The notes under the pieces were generated by a model, which was not told where the DNA came from, made no database searches, and saw only the letters and a list, made by a program, of their open reading frames with translations. The position numbers were made by a program, and so were the translations under genes. Positions 8,802-16,372 of a stretch of 64,000 nucleotides of DNA are shown here, one piece after another (position 1 is the stretch's first letter; each line of letters starts with the position of its first letter). The DNA comes from Tenacibaculum finnmarkense (GTDB lineage Bacteria > Bacteroidota > Bacteroidia > Flavobacteriales > Flavobacteriaceae). The stretch is from NCBI RefSeq assembly GCF_900239185.1, contig NZ_OENA01000053.1:1-64000 (forward strand), in the 5' to 3' direction.

Positions 8802-9399
8802 CGTTTAAAAGAGTAGAAAAAGAATATAAATCTTTTTTATTAGCAAGTAATTCATCAATAATGGCAACAGCTTTTTTAAGACGTGTTTCTTTATCGCCTT
8901 TTAATAAAACATACGGACGTTTGTATTTTATTAAGGTGTTTTCAAAAGCGGTAAACATTTCTAAGCGTTCACCAGGTTTATCACGCAAATCATCGGCTTC
9001 CCAAGGTGTATCAATATAGGTTAAAAAATAGATGTCGTAGGTGTTTTTAATGGCTGCTTCATCTAAATTAGCATCTACAAAACCACCATAATATTCTTCG
9101 GAATATACTTTTGTTTCTAGTAAATCGGTATCGCAAATTAATACTTTATCGGCTTTTTTTGATAACTCATTTTCTAAATTAATTTGTCCTTCGGCAATGG
9201 GAATAATATCTTTTTGTTCGCAAATTTTACGCTCGTTATTCCATTTATCTTGCAAATATTCACGGGCAAATTCTGGAGTCCAAACAGTATTGTAATGTCG
9301 TGCTAATTGACCAGAAAGAGTAGTTTTTCCAGTTGATTCAGGCCCAAATAAAACAACCTTTACAAGATTGCTTTTTTGTTGTTTAAGTCTTTTTTCCAT
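8779..9399 (-). CDS. NadR-like P-loop ATPase (putative nicotinamide riboside or vitamin kinase)
   Basis: A 206-residue protein with a Walker A loop GPESTGKTT at 19-27 and the FAREYLQ segment after it (about 38-45), both typical of the ribosylnicotinamide kinase domain of NadR. The nucleotidyltransferase and HTH domains of enterobacterial NadR are absent. It sits between pnuC (40-base overlap) and arfB (23-base overlap), so translation is probably coupled. The natural reading is that PnuC brings in a vitamin and this kinase phosphorylates and traps it. Whether the vitamin is nicotinamide riboside or thiamine is not settled, because a thiamine-binding-domain gene starts the operon. Confidence 0.82.
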   Translation of the reverse strand: MEKRLKQQKSNLVKVVLFGPESTGKTTLSGQLARHYNTVWTPEFAREYLQDKWNNERKICEQKDIIPIAEGQINLENELSKKADKVLICDTDLLETKVYSEEYYGGFVDANLDEAAIKNTYDIYFLTYIDTPWEADDLRDKPGERLEMFTAFENTLIKYKRPYVLLKGDKETRLKKAVAIIDELLANKKDLYSFSTLLNDEYSRTN

Positions 9400-10010
9400 G
9401 CTAAATAACCGCTAACGGCAATAAAAGTAAATATTAAATATTGAAAACTTGTAAATGTAAATCCTTTGTAAAAATAAAGGGGAACGGAAATAATATCGCC
9501 AATAATCCAATAAATCCAATTTTCGATTTTTCGCTTTGCCATCAGCCACATTCCTACAAAGAAAATTGCGGTGGTAAAAGTATCGACATAAGCTGTCCAA
9601 TTATTCCATTTATCAAAATAAGTATAAACGGCATACACGAAAATTAATGTTGCTAAAAAGATGAAAATACTGGTTTTCTGCTCTTTTTTAGTTGTTTTTG
9701 AAATCGGGTTTACTACTGAATTATCTACAGTTCTTGTCCAAAGATACCAGCCGTAAATACTCATTATAAAATAGTAGGCGTTAATCATCATATCGCCTAA
9801 TAATTGCCATTTTAAAAGTAAATAGACAAAAATAAGCGTGCTAATCATTCCTGTTGGAAACACCCAAATTTTATTCTTTTTAGAATACCAAACAGATAAA
9901 AAACCAAAAATGACAGCAATAATTTCAAGCCAAATATCTAAAGAATCATAACTGCTGTATTGGCTAAAAAGAAAATCAAAAACAGTATTAAAATTAAAAA
10001 GTAGGCTCAT
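9360..10010 (-). CDS. pnuC: PnuC-family vitamin transporter
   Basis: PnuC proteins are facilitators for nicotinamide riboside, and Bacteroidota relatives (PnuT) carry thiamine; trapping needs a cytoplasmic kinase. The 216-residue protein has about seven membrane segments. Family features are IWLEIIAVIFGFLSVWYS (about residues 26-43), the FPTGMIST stretch (52-59), YYFIMSIYGWYLW (79-91) and the NWIYWIIGDIISVPLYFYKG stretch near 164-183. It overlaps the upstream gene by 17 bases and the downstream kinase gene by 40, so the four genes form one unit. The substrate cannot be read from the sequence alone. Confidence 0.9.
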   Translation of the reverse strand: MSLLFNFNTVFDFLFSQYSSYDSLDIWLEIIAVIFGFLSVWYSKKNKIWVFPTGMISTLIFVYLLLKWQLLGDMMINAYYFIMSIYGWYLWTRTVDNSVVNPISKTTKKEQKTSIFIFLATLIFVYAVYTYFDKWNNWTAYVDTFTTAIFFVGMWLMAKRKIENWIYWIIGDIISVPLYFYKGFTFTSFQYLIFTFIAVSGYLAWKKDLNNKKAIL

Positions 10011-10254
10011 ACTTACTGCGGTCAGATTTTACAATTTTTAACAAAATTATTCCGCTGTCTATTAATTCGAAAGCGTCTTTTATTTCCGAAGTTAATAATT
10101 GCATTACAGCATCATAATCACCATAAACTTGTGTGCTTAACGGATTTTCAAGAATTGTTAAACCTGAATTTCTTAGTTTTTTTATAAAATTGATAATCGG
10201 TTTTTCAAATTCATTTTGAAGTGGCATTAAAGTAAGTTCTACTGATATTTTCAT
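9994..10254 (-). CDS. Thiamine-binding-domain protein (YkoF/MTH1187 family)
   Basis: An 86-residue protein matching in size and pattern the small ferredoxin-like thiamine-binding domain proteins (MTH1187/YkoF type): it opens KISVELTLMPL, has a central GLTILENPLSTQVYGDYD block (about residues 31-48) and ends in a strand with VKSD. Proteins of this type are found beside thiamine or hydroxymethylpyrimidine transporters. It is the first gene of the overlapping operon with pnuC, the NadR-like kinase and arfB. No TPP riboswitch is visible upstream, where a miniature repeat element lies instead. Confidence 0.7.
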   Translation of the reverse strand: MKISVELTLMPLQNEFEKPIINFIKKLRNSGLTILENPLSTQVYGDYDAVMQLLTSEIKDAFELIDSGIILLKIVKSDRSKYEPTF

Positions 10255-10306
10255 GCGTTTTTTGATGTTTTTTTGTGTTTTTGATATACTTTATAATGAA
10301 AATTTA

Positions 10307-10480
10307 AGAGCCTGTTTAAATTTCATTTAAAAACATTTTATAGTTGAAAAATTGAATCTGTCAAACTGAATTTATTTCAGTTTCGCATCCTGATTTGTTG
10401 TAGTTCTTCTCTTTATGCGATTCTGAAATAAATTCAGAATGACGAGAATTTGGTTTTTATTTAATTTTTAAACAGGCTCT
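10307..10480. repeat. MITE-like palindromic element with nested inverted repeats
   Basis: Outer inverted ends (AGAGCCTGTTTAAA at 10307-10320 and its complement at 10467-10480) enclose a second inverted repeat of 29 bases with 4 mismatches (10360-10388 and 10415-10443), whose arms each carry a short palindrome CTGAAT...TTCAG. There is no reading frame. The outer ends recur at 76-92 and 36245-36347 and the core recurs at 46645-46676, so it belongs to a dispersed family. Confidence 0.8.
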
Positions 10481-10497
10481 AAAACAACAAAGATACT

Positions 10498-11124
10498 TTA
10501 AATAGCATAAACACACGTAAAGCCTTCGGTTTCTAAAAAGTAGATTTTATATTCATCGGTAATGCCTTGGTATAAAATTCTTCCTAAAGTTTGATTGGTT
10601 TCAAAAGAGAAATCATCAATATAAATATTTTTTAAAAAGTGTAATTTTTTCTTTCCATAAATTTTATATAAACTTTCTTTTGCACCCCAAACAATGGTTA
10701 ATTTATTAACTAAAGCATCATGATTTGCTATTGATTTATATTGTTCAATAGGCGTAAATTTTGGTGCGATTTTGACAATTTTATCTCGTTGTTTTTCAAT
10801 ATCAATTCCAACAGGTTTATCATCAGAAATAATAATTGCCGAAAAAATAAAGGAATGTGTTATCGAAATAAATTTGCCATCTTTTAAATGAGGTTTTCCA
10901 AATTCATCATAAATTAGGTCATTATCAGTATAATTAGCCTGTTTTAATAACTGTCTAACGCTTAAAAAACCTTTACGATGTAAGTCGGATTTCATACTAT
11001 TGAGCCTGTTAATACTTCGATTATTGAGCGTAATATTTTCCGATAATTCTTCAAAAGATTCTTCAATCTTCCAAATCAATACGTTAGTGTTTGAATTTAC
11101 AGTTAATGTTTTGTGAACAGGCAT
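10498..11124 (-). CDS. 4'-phosphopantetheinyl transferase superfamily protein
   Basis: This enzyme class moves the phosphopantetheine arm from coenzyme A to a serine of carrier proteins. The 208-residue protein has the Sfp/HetI-type motifs in order: GKPHL at 76-80, ISITHS at 86-91, the metal-binding GIDIE with Asp108 and Glu110, and WGAKESLYK at 146-154 with Lys149 and Glu150. The length fits the Sfp class rather than the 120-residue AcpS class. Its targets are unknown; AcpP, encoded at 49 kb, is one candidate if no AcpS exists elsewhere. It is transcribed alone and divergently from ahcY. Confidence 0.9.
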   Translation of the reverse strand: MPVHKTLTVNSNTNVLIWKIEESFEELSENITLNNRSINRLNSMKSDLHRKGFLSVRQLLKQANYTDNDLIYDEFGKPHLKDGKFISITHSFIFSAIIISDDKPVGIDIEKQRDKIVKIAPKFTPIEQYKSIANHDALVNKLTIVWGAKESLYKIYGKKKLHFLKNIYIDDFSFETNQTLGRILYQGITDEYKIYFLETEGFTCVYAI

Positions 11125-11143
11125 AAGTTAAAAAGTTATTTTG

Positions 11144-11151
11144 TAATTTTG
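11144..11151 (+). promoter_or_regulatory. Promoter -7 box (TAATTTTG) of ahcY
   Basis: Matches TAnnTTTG, 37 bases before the ahcY ATG. Confidence 0.6.
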
Positions 11152-11188
11152 CTATATTAAAAATTTAGATACATAAATATACATAAAT

Positions 11189-12505
11189 ATGAGCACAAAA
11201 ACCGCTGCATACGTTCCTTTTAAAGTAAAAGATATTTCTTTAGCTGATTGGGGAAGAAAAGAAATTAGATTGGCAGAAGCTGAAATGCCAGGATTAATGA
11301 GTTTACGTGAAGAGTACAAAAACGAACAACCATTAAAAGGTGCAAGAATTGCAGGATGTTTACACATGACAATTCAAACTGCGGTTTTAATTGAAACTTT
11401 ACAAGCTTTAGGTGCTGAGGTAACTTGGAGTTCTTGTAATATTTTTTCTACGCAAGACCAAGCTGCCGCTGCAATTGCTGCTGCTGGAACGCCTGTTTAT
11501 GCTTGGAAAGATATGACAGAAGAAGAGTTCGACTGGTGTATTGAGCAAACTTTATTTTTTGGTGAAGATAAAAAACCATTAAACTTAATTTTAGATGATG
11601 GTGGAGATTTAACCAATATGGTTTTAGACCGTTATCCTGAATTAGCTGAAGGAATTAATGGATTATCAGAAGAAACTACAACAGGAGTTCACCGTTTATA
11701 TGACAGAGTAAAAGCAGGAACTTTACCAATGCCAGCAATTAACGTAAACGATTCTGTAACAAAATCGAAATTTGATAACAAATACGGATGTAAAGAATCT
11801 GCAGTTGATGCAATTCGTCGTGCAACTGATATTATGTTAGCAGGAAAACGTGTAACTGTTTGTGGTTATGGTGATGTTGGGAAAGGTACAGCAGCTTCTT
11901 TTAAAGGTGCAGGTTCTATCGTTACTGTTACTGAAATTGACCCAATTTGTGCGTTACAAGCAGCAATGGACGGTTTTGAAGTAAAACGTTTAGAAACTGT
12001 TGTTGGTAATTCTGATATTATTATTACAACTACTGGAAATAAAGATATTATTCAAGGTCGTCATTTTGAGGCAATGAAAGATAAAGTTATTGTTTGTAAT
12101 ATCGGTCACTTCGATAACGAAATTGACATGGCTTGGTTAAATACAAACCACGGAAATACAAAAGATACTATCAAACCTCAGGTTGATAAATACAATATTG
12201 CAGGAAACGACATTATTGTTTTAGCAGAAGGACGTTTAGTAAACTTAGGATGTGCAACAGGTCACCCAAGTTTTGTAATGAGTAATTCATTTACAAACCA
12301 AACGTTAGCACAAATCGAACTTTGGACAAACAGAAAGGCTTACGAAAATGAAGTTTATATGTTACCAAAACATTTAGATGAAAAAGTAGCAAACTTACAC
12401 TTAGCTAAAATAGGAGTAGAGCTTACTGAATTACGTGAAGACCAAGCATCTTATATTGGTGTAACTGTTCAAGGGCCATTTAAGCCAGAACACTACAGAT
12501 ACTAA
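11189..12505 (+). CDS. ahcY: Adenosylhomocysteinase
   Basis: AhcY reversibly splits S-adenosylhomocysteine into homocysteine and adenosine and so removes the product that inhibits methyltransferases. The 438-residue protein is full length. Visible marks are the N-terminal [10 protein letters not shown] block (about 28-37), the substrate-domain [12 protein letters not shown] (about 128-139), the NAD-binding Rossmann loop GYGDVGKG (about 222-229) and the C-terminal KPEHYRY with the Lys and Tyr that reach the cofactor of the neighbouring subunit. The leader is only 67 bases, too short to hold a clear SAH riboswitch, and none was seen. A strong hairpin ends the gene. Confidence 0.98.
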   Translation: MSTKTAAYVPFKVKDISLADWGRKEIRLAEAEMPGLMSLREEYKNEQPLKGARIAGCLHMTIQTAVLIETLQALGAEVTWSSCNIFSTQDQAAAAIAAAGTPVYAWKDMTEEEFDWCIEQTLFFGEDKKPLNLILDDGGDLTNMVLDRYPELAEGINGLSEETTTGVHRLYDRVKAGTLPMPAINVNDSVTKSKFDNKYGCKESAVDAIRRATDIMLAGKRVTVCGYGDVGKGTAASFKGAGSIVTVTEIDPICALQAAMDGFEVKRLETVVGNSDIIITTTGNKDIIQGRHFEAMKDKVIVCNIGHFDNEIDMAWLNTNHGNTKDTIKPQVDKYNIAGNDIIVLAEGRLVNLGCATGHPSFVMSNSFTNQTLAQIELWTNRKAYENEVYMLPKHLDEKVANLHLAKIGVELTELREDQASYIGVTVQGPFKPEHYRY

Positions 12506-12531
12506 AAATTAGTATAAAATAGTTTAAAAAT

Positions 12532-12564
12532 AAAAAAGGTTCGTATGAAAATATGAACCTTTTT
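12532..12564. terminator. Bidirectional terminator between ahcY and the ferritin gene
   Basis: A 15-base-pair stem (AAAAAAGGTTCGTAT, loop GAAA) with A and T runs on both sides lies between two convergent genes. Confidence 0.9.
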
Positions 12565-12592
12565 TATATATAATATTTTTATGATATTATTT

Positions 12593-13099
12593 TTAAGCAG
12601 TAGGAATACGCTCGTCAATCATTTTTAAAGGCATGTCTCCCATTAAATCTATCATATCTAAAATATCTCTTACTTTTTCTTCTTCTTCAGCTTGTTCGGT
12701 GATAAACCATTGTAAAAATATTTCTGAAGTAAAATCACTTACTTTTCTTGCAGTTTTAAATGTATGATGAATAGCGTTAGTTACTTCAATTTCGGCATCT
12801 AAAGAAGCTTCAAAAACAGCACGTAAACTTTCATATTCATGTGTAATTTCTGATACCGTAGGAGATTGTGCGTTTCCACCATTATCATTAATAAACTTAA
12901 ATATTTTCATCATATGAGTTCTTTCTTCTTCCGCCTGATTATAGAAATAAGTGGCACTATTTCTAAGTTCTCTTTGGTCGCACCATGATGCCATTGCTAA
13001 ATATTTTGAAGAAGCTTGTTGCTCCATCATTACTTGATGATTTAGCAAATCTACTACTGCTACATCCAAAATCATATCTCTTCTTATTGCTATTTCCAT
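12593..13099 (-). CDS. ftnA: Bacterial non-heme ferritin
   Basis: Ferritin stores iron as a mineral inside a 24-subunit shell after oxidising Fe(II). The 168-residue four-helix protein keeps the complete ferroxidase centre: Glu26, Glu59, His62, Glu103, Gln136 and Glu139, each nine residues later than the matching position of E. coli FtnA. No heme-ligand methionine of the bacterioferritin type stands out. It is a single-gene unit that converges with ahcY. A near-consensus box TATCTTTA lies on the minus strand upstream of the start. Confidence 0.96.
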   Translation of the reverse strand: MEIAIRRDMILDVAVVDLLNHQVMMEQQASSKYLAMASWCDQRELRNSATYFYNQAEEERTHMMKIFKFINDNGGNAQSPTVSEITHEYESLRAVFEASLDAEIEVTNAIHHTFKTARKVSDFTSEIFLQWFITEQAEEEEKVRDILDMIDLMGDMPLKMIDERIPTA

Positions 13100-13215
13100 A
13101 GTATCTTATTTTTGTATTATTTGATGTTATAAAGATACTTAATAAATAGCTTCAAAAAGCCTTAAGAGACTAATTTAAAAGCAGTCTTAGTAAATTGAAT
13201 AGGAGACTTGTTTTT

Positions 13216-13497
13216 TTATTTGAAAGCTGATAATAAAGCCTCTTTTAATTCTATAATTTGAGGAATATCGAGTAGTAGTAAATGTTTATTATCTGCAACA
13301 AAAATAAGTATAAAATTGTCTCCTTCTATAATATTTTCTAAAGCTTGATAAGAAGAATTATCTAATATTTTTTTTCGAAATGCTAACAGTTGACAAAAAG
13401 TAAAGTCAATTACTTTATAGCCCAAGTTTAACCGATAGCTATTTCTAGCTTTAGAGACTAAAATTTGAGAGGAGGTATGTTTAATGGTACAATTCAC
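13216..13497 (-). CDS. Conserved flavobacterial protein of unknown function (93 aa)
   Basis: I do not recognise the function. The longer open frame begins at 13575, but its first 26 codons run through the terminator of the TlpA gene (13563-13592) and through a TATCTTTG promoter box at 13502-13509, so they cannot all be coding. The start chosen is GTG at 13495-13497, exactly 4 bases after the box, which would make the message leaderless. The resulting 93-residue protein is soluble, with the block VIDFTFCQLLAFRKK near residues 28-42 and a C-terminal beta-alpha stretch ending in LKEALLSAFK. It is probably a single-gene unit. Confidence 0.65.
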   Translation of the reverse strand: MNCTIKHTSSQILVSKARNSYRLNLGYKVIDFTFCQLLAFRKKILDNSSYQALENIIEGDNFILIFVADNKHLLLLDIPQIIELKEALLSAFK

Positions 13498-13501
13498 ACT
13501 G

Positions 13502-13509
13502 CAAAGATA
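13502..13509 (-). promoter_or_regulatory. Promoter -7 box (TATCTTTG) of the 93-aa gene
   Basis: Matches TAnnTTTG on the minus strand and ends 4 bases before a GTG start. Confidence 0.6.
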
Positions 13510-13562
13510 CTTATTTTTAATCAATCTAAAGAAAAATAGTTTATTTTTATAAGATTTAACCA

Positions 13563-13592
13563 AAAAATCCTGCAACTTAGTTACAGGATTTT
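13563..13592 (-). terminator. Terminator of the TlpA-family gene
   Basis: Hairpin with arms AAAATCCTG...CAGGATTTT, followed by a T run on the minus strand, 34 bases past the stop of the TlpA-like gene. Confidence 0.75.
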
Positions 13593-13626
13593 AGCTATAA
13601 ATAATATTTTTTTTAGAGGAAAAAAT

Positions 13627-14634
13627 TTAAATTTTTAAAGAATCAAATAAAGTAATTAACTTAGGGTTAGAAGGTCTTGGTGCATTTGCATCTACAATAT
13701 TTCCTTGTGGATCAATTAAAATAAAACGAGGAATACTGTTTACTTTATAAGCTCCTGAAAAAGTTTTATCACCTTTTGCATACAATTGAATTCCGCTTAA
13801 ATTTTTATCAGCAACCATTTTTTTCCACTTTTCATAATCTCTTTGATCATCTACAGAAATACTTACAAACTCAATTTTTTTACCATGATATTTTTTCTCA
13901 ACTTTTTGTAAAAAAGGAATTTCTTGTTTACAAGGATTACACCAAGTTGCCCACATATCAATATAGACATATTTTCCTTTTAAATCATCTAAAGATATAT
14001 TTCTACCTTTATGATTTTCATATGTAACAAACTTAGGCGATACTGCTCCTTTGACTAATTTTGTTGCCGAATATGATTTATCAGCATAGGTTTTGTTTAA
14101 ATACTTTGTTAATCCTGTAATATTTTTTTCTTGAAAAGAAACAAATGCGCTATCTAAAGTTGTACTTTTCATGTTAGCGTTAAAATCATTGACAAAATTA
14201 TTTACTTTGGTATCAAATTTTTCTTTAGATAAGTTATATAAGTTTTTATCTTTAAAAAAATCTTCTTGTAATAAAATTACTTTTGCTAAAAAATTATTTT
14301 CATTAGCACCTTCTCCTGTAAATTTAGCCGTCTTTAAAAAATCGTTAGCATCGATATTTAAGGTAATATCGTCGCCATTTTTTAGGTATAAGGTTGTTGT
14401 TTTTTGTCCGTTAGAAAGACGGTAAAAATCACTTTTAACATTCATTGTATCGCTAAAAGAACCATTTTGATCTAACTCAATTGTTTTTTTAAATTTGAAT
14501 TGTGGGTTCGAAATTACAACAGATTCGGCATTTTTATTGTTTATTTTTCCTGAAAAAGTAACAAAATTATTCGGTTCTTTTTTACAAGAAATGACTGTGA
14601 TGGCAATTGCCATTAAGTAAATTATTTTTTTCAT
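13627..14634 (-). CDS. TlpA-family thioredoxin-like lipoprotein
   Basis: A 335-residue extracytoplasmic thiol-disulfide protein. A lipobox ends at Cys17 (VISC), so it is membrane-anchored in the periplasm. Residues 25-200 form a beta-rich N-terminal region followed by a helical stretch, as in DUF4369-type TlpA proteins. The C-terminal thioredoxin fold starts near 205 and has the redox motif WCNPC with cysteines 232 and 235. Such proteins reduce or exchange disulfides for cytochrome maturation or other clients; the client here is unknown. DsbD, which supplies periplasmic reductant, is encoded 2 kb away on the same strand but in another transcription unit. Confidence 0.92.
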   Translation of the reverse strand: MKKIIYLMAIAITVISCKKEPNNFVTFSGKINNKNAESVVISNPQFKFKKTIELDQNGSFSDTMNVKSDFYRLSNGQKTTTLYLKNGDDITLNIDANDFLKTAKFTGEGANENNFLAKVILLQEDFFKDKNLYNLSKEKFDTKVNNFVNDFNANMKSTTLDSAFVSFQEKNITGLTKYLNKTYADKSYSATKLVKGAVSPKFVTYENHKGRNISLDDLKGKYVYIDMWATWCNPCKQEIPFLQKVEKKYHGKKIEFVSISVDDQRDYEKWKKMVADKNLSGIQLYAKGDKTFSGAYKVNSIPRFILIDPQGNIVDANAPRPSNPKLITLFDSLKI

Positions 14635-14693
14635 TTTGATTGTTTTGATTATTTTTTGATAAATTTAATAATTTACTAAATTACTGTTTTTTT

Positions 14694-16232
14694 TTATCCT
14701 AGCCATCCATCTCTGTCTAAACTTCGGTATTGTATTGCTTCTGTTAAATGTTCCGATTTTATATTTTCTTCGGATGCTAAATCGGCAATAGTTCTTGATA
14801 CTTTTAAAATTCGATCATAGGCTCTTGCCGACAGGTTTAGTTTTTCCATGGCAATTTTGAGTAGGGTATAGCTTTGTTCTGAAAGTTTACAGTATTTACG
14901 TTGTTGTTTTACGTTCATTTGTGCGTTATAATGAACTGTTTCGGAGTTGCTAAAACGAGCGGTTTGAATTTCACGAGCTTTGGTAACACGTTTTCTAATT
15001 TCAACACTTGATTCTCCTTTTCTTTCTTCGGATAATTTATCAAAAGGAACAGGGGTTACTTCAATATGAATATCAATTCTATCTAATAATGGGCCTGAAA
15101 CTTTACTTAAATAGCGTTGCATTTCAGCAGGCGATGAGGTCATTGGTGAGTCAGGATCATTAAAAAAACCTGACGGGCTTGGGTTCATGCTTGCAACCAA
15201 CATAAAGCTACTCGGGTAATTTACGGTGAATTTTGCTCTTGAAATGGTTACTTCTCTATCTTCTAAAGGCTGTCGCATTACTTCTAAAACTCCGCGTTTA
15301 AACTCGGGTAATTCATCTAAAAACAAAACGCCATTATGAGCTAACGAAATTTCACCAGGCTGTGGTAAACTATTTCCGCCACCAATAAGTGCGATGTCTG
15401 AACAACTATGATGTGGTGCTCGAAAAGGACGAGAATATTGTAGCCCTGTATTTTTTACTTTACCAACAACCGAATGTATTTTGGTGGTTTCAAGTGCTTC
15501 TTCTAAGGTCATTGGAGGTAAAATAGAAGGGAGTCTTTTTGCTAGCATTGTTTTTCCAGCTCCAGGAGGACCAATTAAAATAATATTATGACCACCAGCG
15601 GCGGCAATTTCCATACAGCGTTTAATGCTTTCTTGTCCTTTTACATCAGAGAAATCAAATTCAGGAAAATCTACATGTTTATAAAATTCTGCTCGGGTAT
15701 CTACAATAGTAGGTTCAATTATTTTTTTACCTTCTAAATGATTAATAACGTCCATAATATTATTGACCGCCAATATATTTAGGTCGTTAACAATTGCGGC
15801 TTCTTTGGCATTTTCTTTAGGTAATATAAAATTTTTATAGCCTTCTTCGCGGGCTTTAATGGCAATTAGCAAAGCGCCTTTAATGGGTTGTACACTTCCG
15901 TCTAATGAAAGTTCGCCCATAATTACATATTCTTCAATATTTTTAGCCTCAATTTGTTTAGATGCCGATAAAATCCCAACAGCGATGGTTAAATCATAAG
16001 AAGCACCTTCTTTACGAATGTCAGCAGGTGCCATGTTTATAATTATTTTTTTACCAGGAAGTTTGTAGCCGTTATTATTAAGGGCGGCAGAAATTCGATA
16101 GGAACTTTCTCGAACCGCATTATCAGGTAAACCTACCAAATGATAACCAATTCCTTTATCTATATTTACCTCTACGGTAATTGTAGTTGCATCAATGCCA
16201 AAAACAGCCGATCCATACGTTTTTATCAACAT
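14694..16232 (-). CDS. comM: YifB/ComM family Mg chelatase-like AAA+ ATPase
   Basis: ComM is a hexameric helicase that promotes branch migration during natural transformation in bacteria studied so far; many species carry it without known competence. The 512-residue protein has an N-terminal Lon-like fold (about 20-165), a Walker A loop GPPGAGKTM at 221-229, Walker B VLFLDELPEF near 305-314, and the C-terminal Mg-chelatase-like domain with QRYLSKVSGPLLDRIDIH (about 390-407). The length is normal for the family. It lies 60 bases after a divergent-free gap from the TlpA gene on the same strand and may share its transcript. Confidence 0.95.
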   Translation of the reverse strand: MLIKTYGSAVFGIDATTITVEVNIDKGIGYHLVGLPDNAVRESSYRISAALNNNGYKLPGKKIIINMAPADIRKEGASYDLTIAVGILSASKQIEAKNIEEYVIMGELSLDGSVQPIKGALLIAIKAREEGYKNFILPKENAKEAAIVNDLNILAVNNIMDVINHLEGKKIIEPTIVDTRAEFYKHVDFPEFDFSDVKGQESIKRCMEIAAAGGHNIILIGPPGAGKTMLAKRLPSILPPMTLEEALETTKIHSVVGKVKNTGLQYSRPFRAPHHSCSDIALIGGGNSLPQPGEISLAHNGVLFLDELPEFKRGVLEVMRQPLEDREVTISRAKFTVNYPSSFMLVASMNPSPSGFFNDPDSPMTSSPAEMQRYLSKVSGPLLDRIDIHIEVTPVPFDKLSEERKGESSVEIRKRVTKAREIQTARFSNSETVHYNAQMNVKQQRKYCKLSEQSYTLLKIAMEKLNLSARAYDRILKVSRTIADLASEENIKSEHLTEAIQYRSLDRDGWLG

Positions 16233-16322
16233 AACTTTCTCTTTGTGTTAAAGATAGCTAAAAAAAATAGCTAATTATAAATTAGCTGAAAAATAGTTGG
16301 CGTTTTCTTTTAAGTTAAAACC

Positions 16323-16357
16323 AAAAAAAAGCCTCTTTATAAAAGAGGCTTTTTTTA
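16323..16357 (-). terminator. Terminator of the pabB-tilS-dsbD unit
   Basis: Stem AAAGCCTCTTT with loop ATAA, flanked by A and T runs, just past the dsbD stop. Confidence 0.9.
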
Positions 16358-16372
16358 ATAGGGTATACTTGT

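Noticed and set aside
10255-10497. TPP riboswitch before the thiamine-binding protein operon
   Set aside because: The conserved CTGAGA and ACC(T)GA blocks of the THI element are not present on the minus strand; the region is a palindromic element.
11125-11188. SAH or SAM riboswitch before ahcY
   Set aside because: The gap is 64 bases with only a promoter box; no stable conserved structure was seen.
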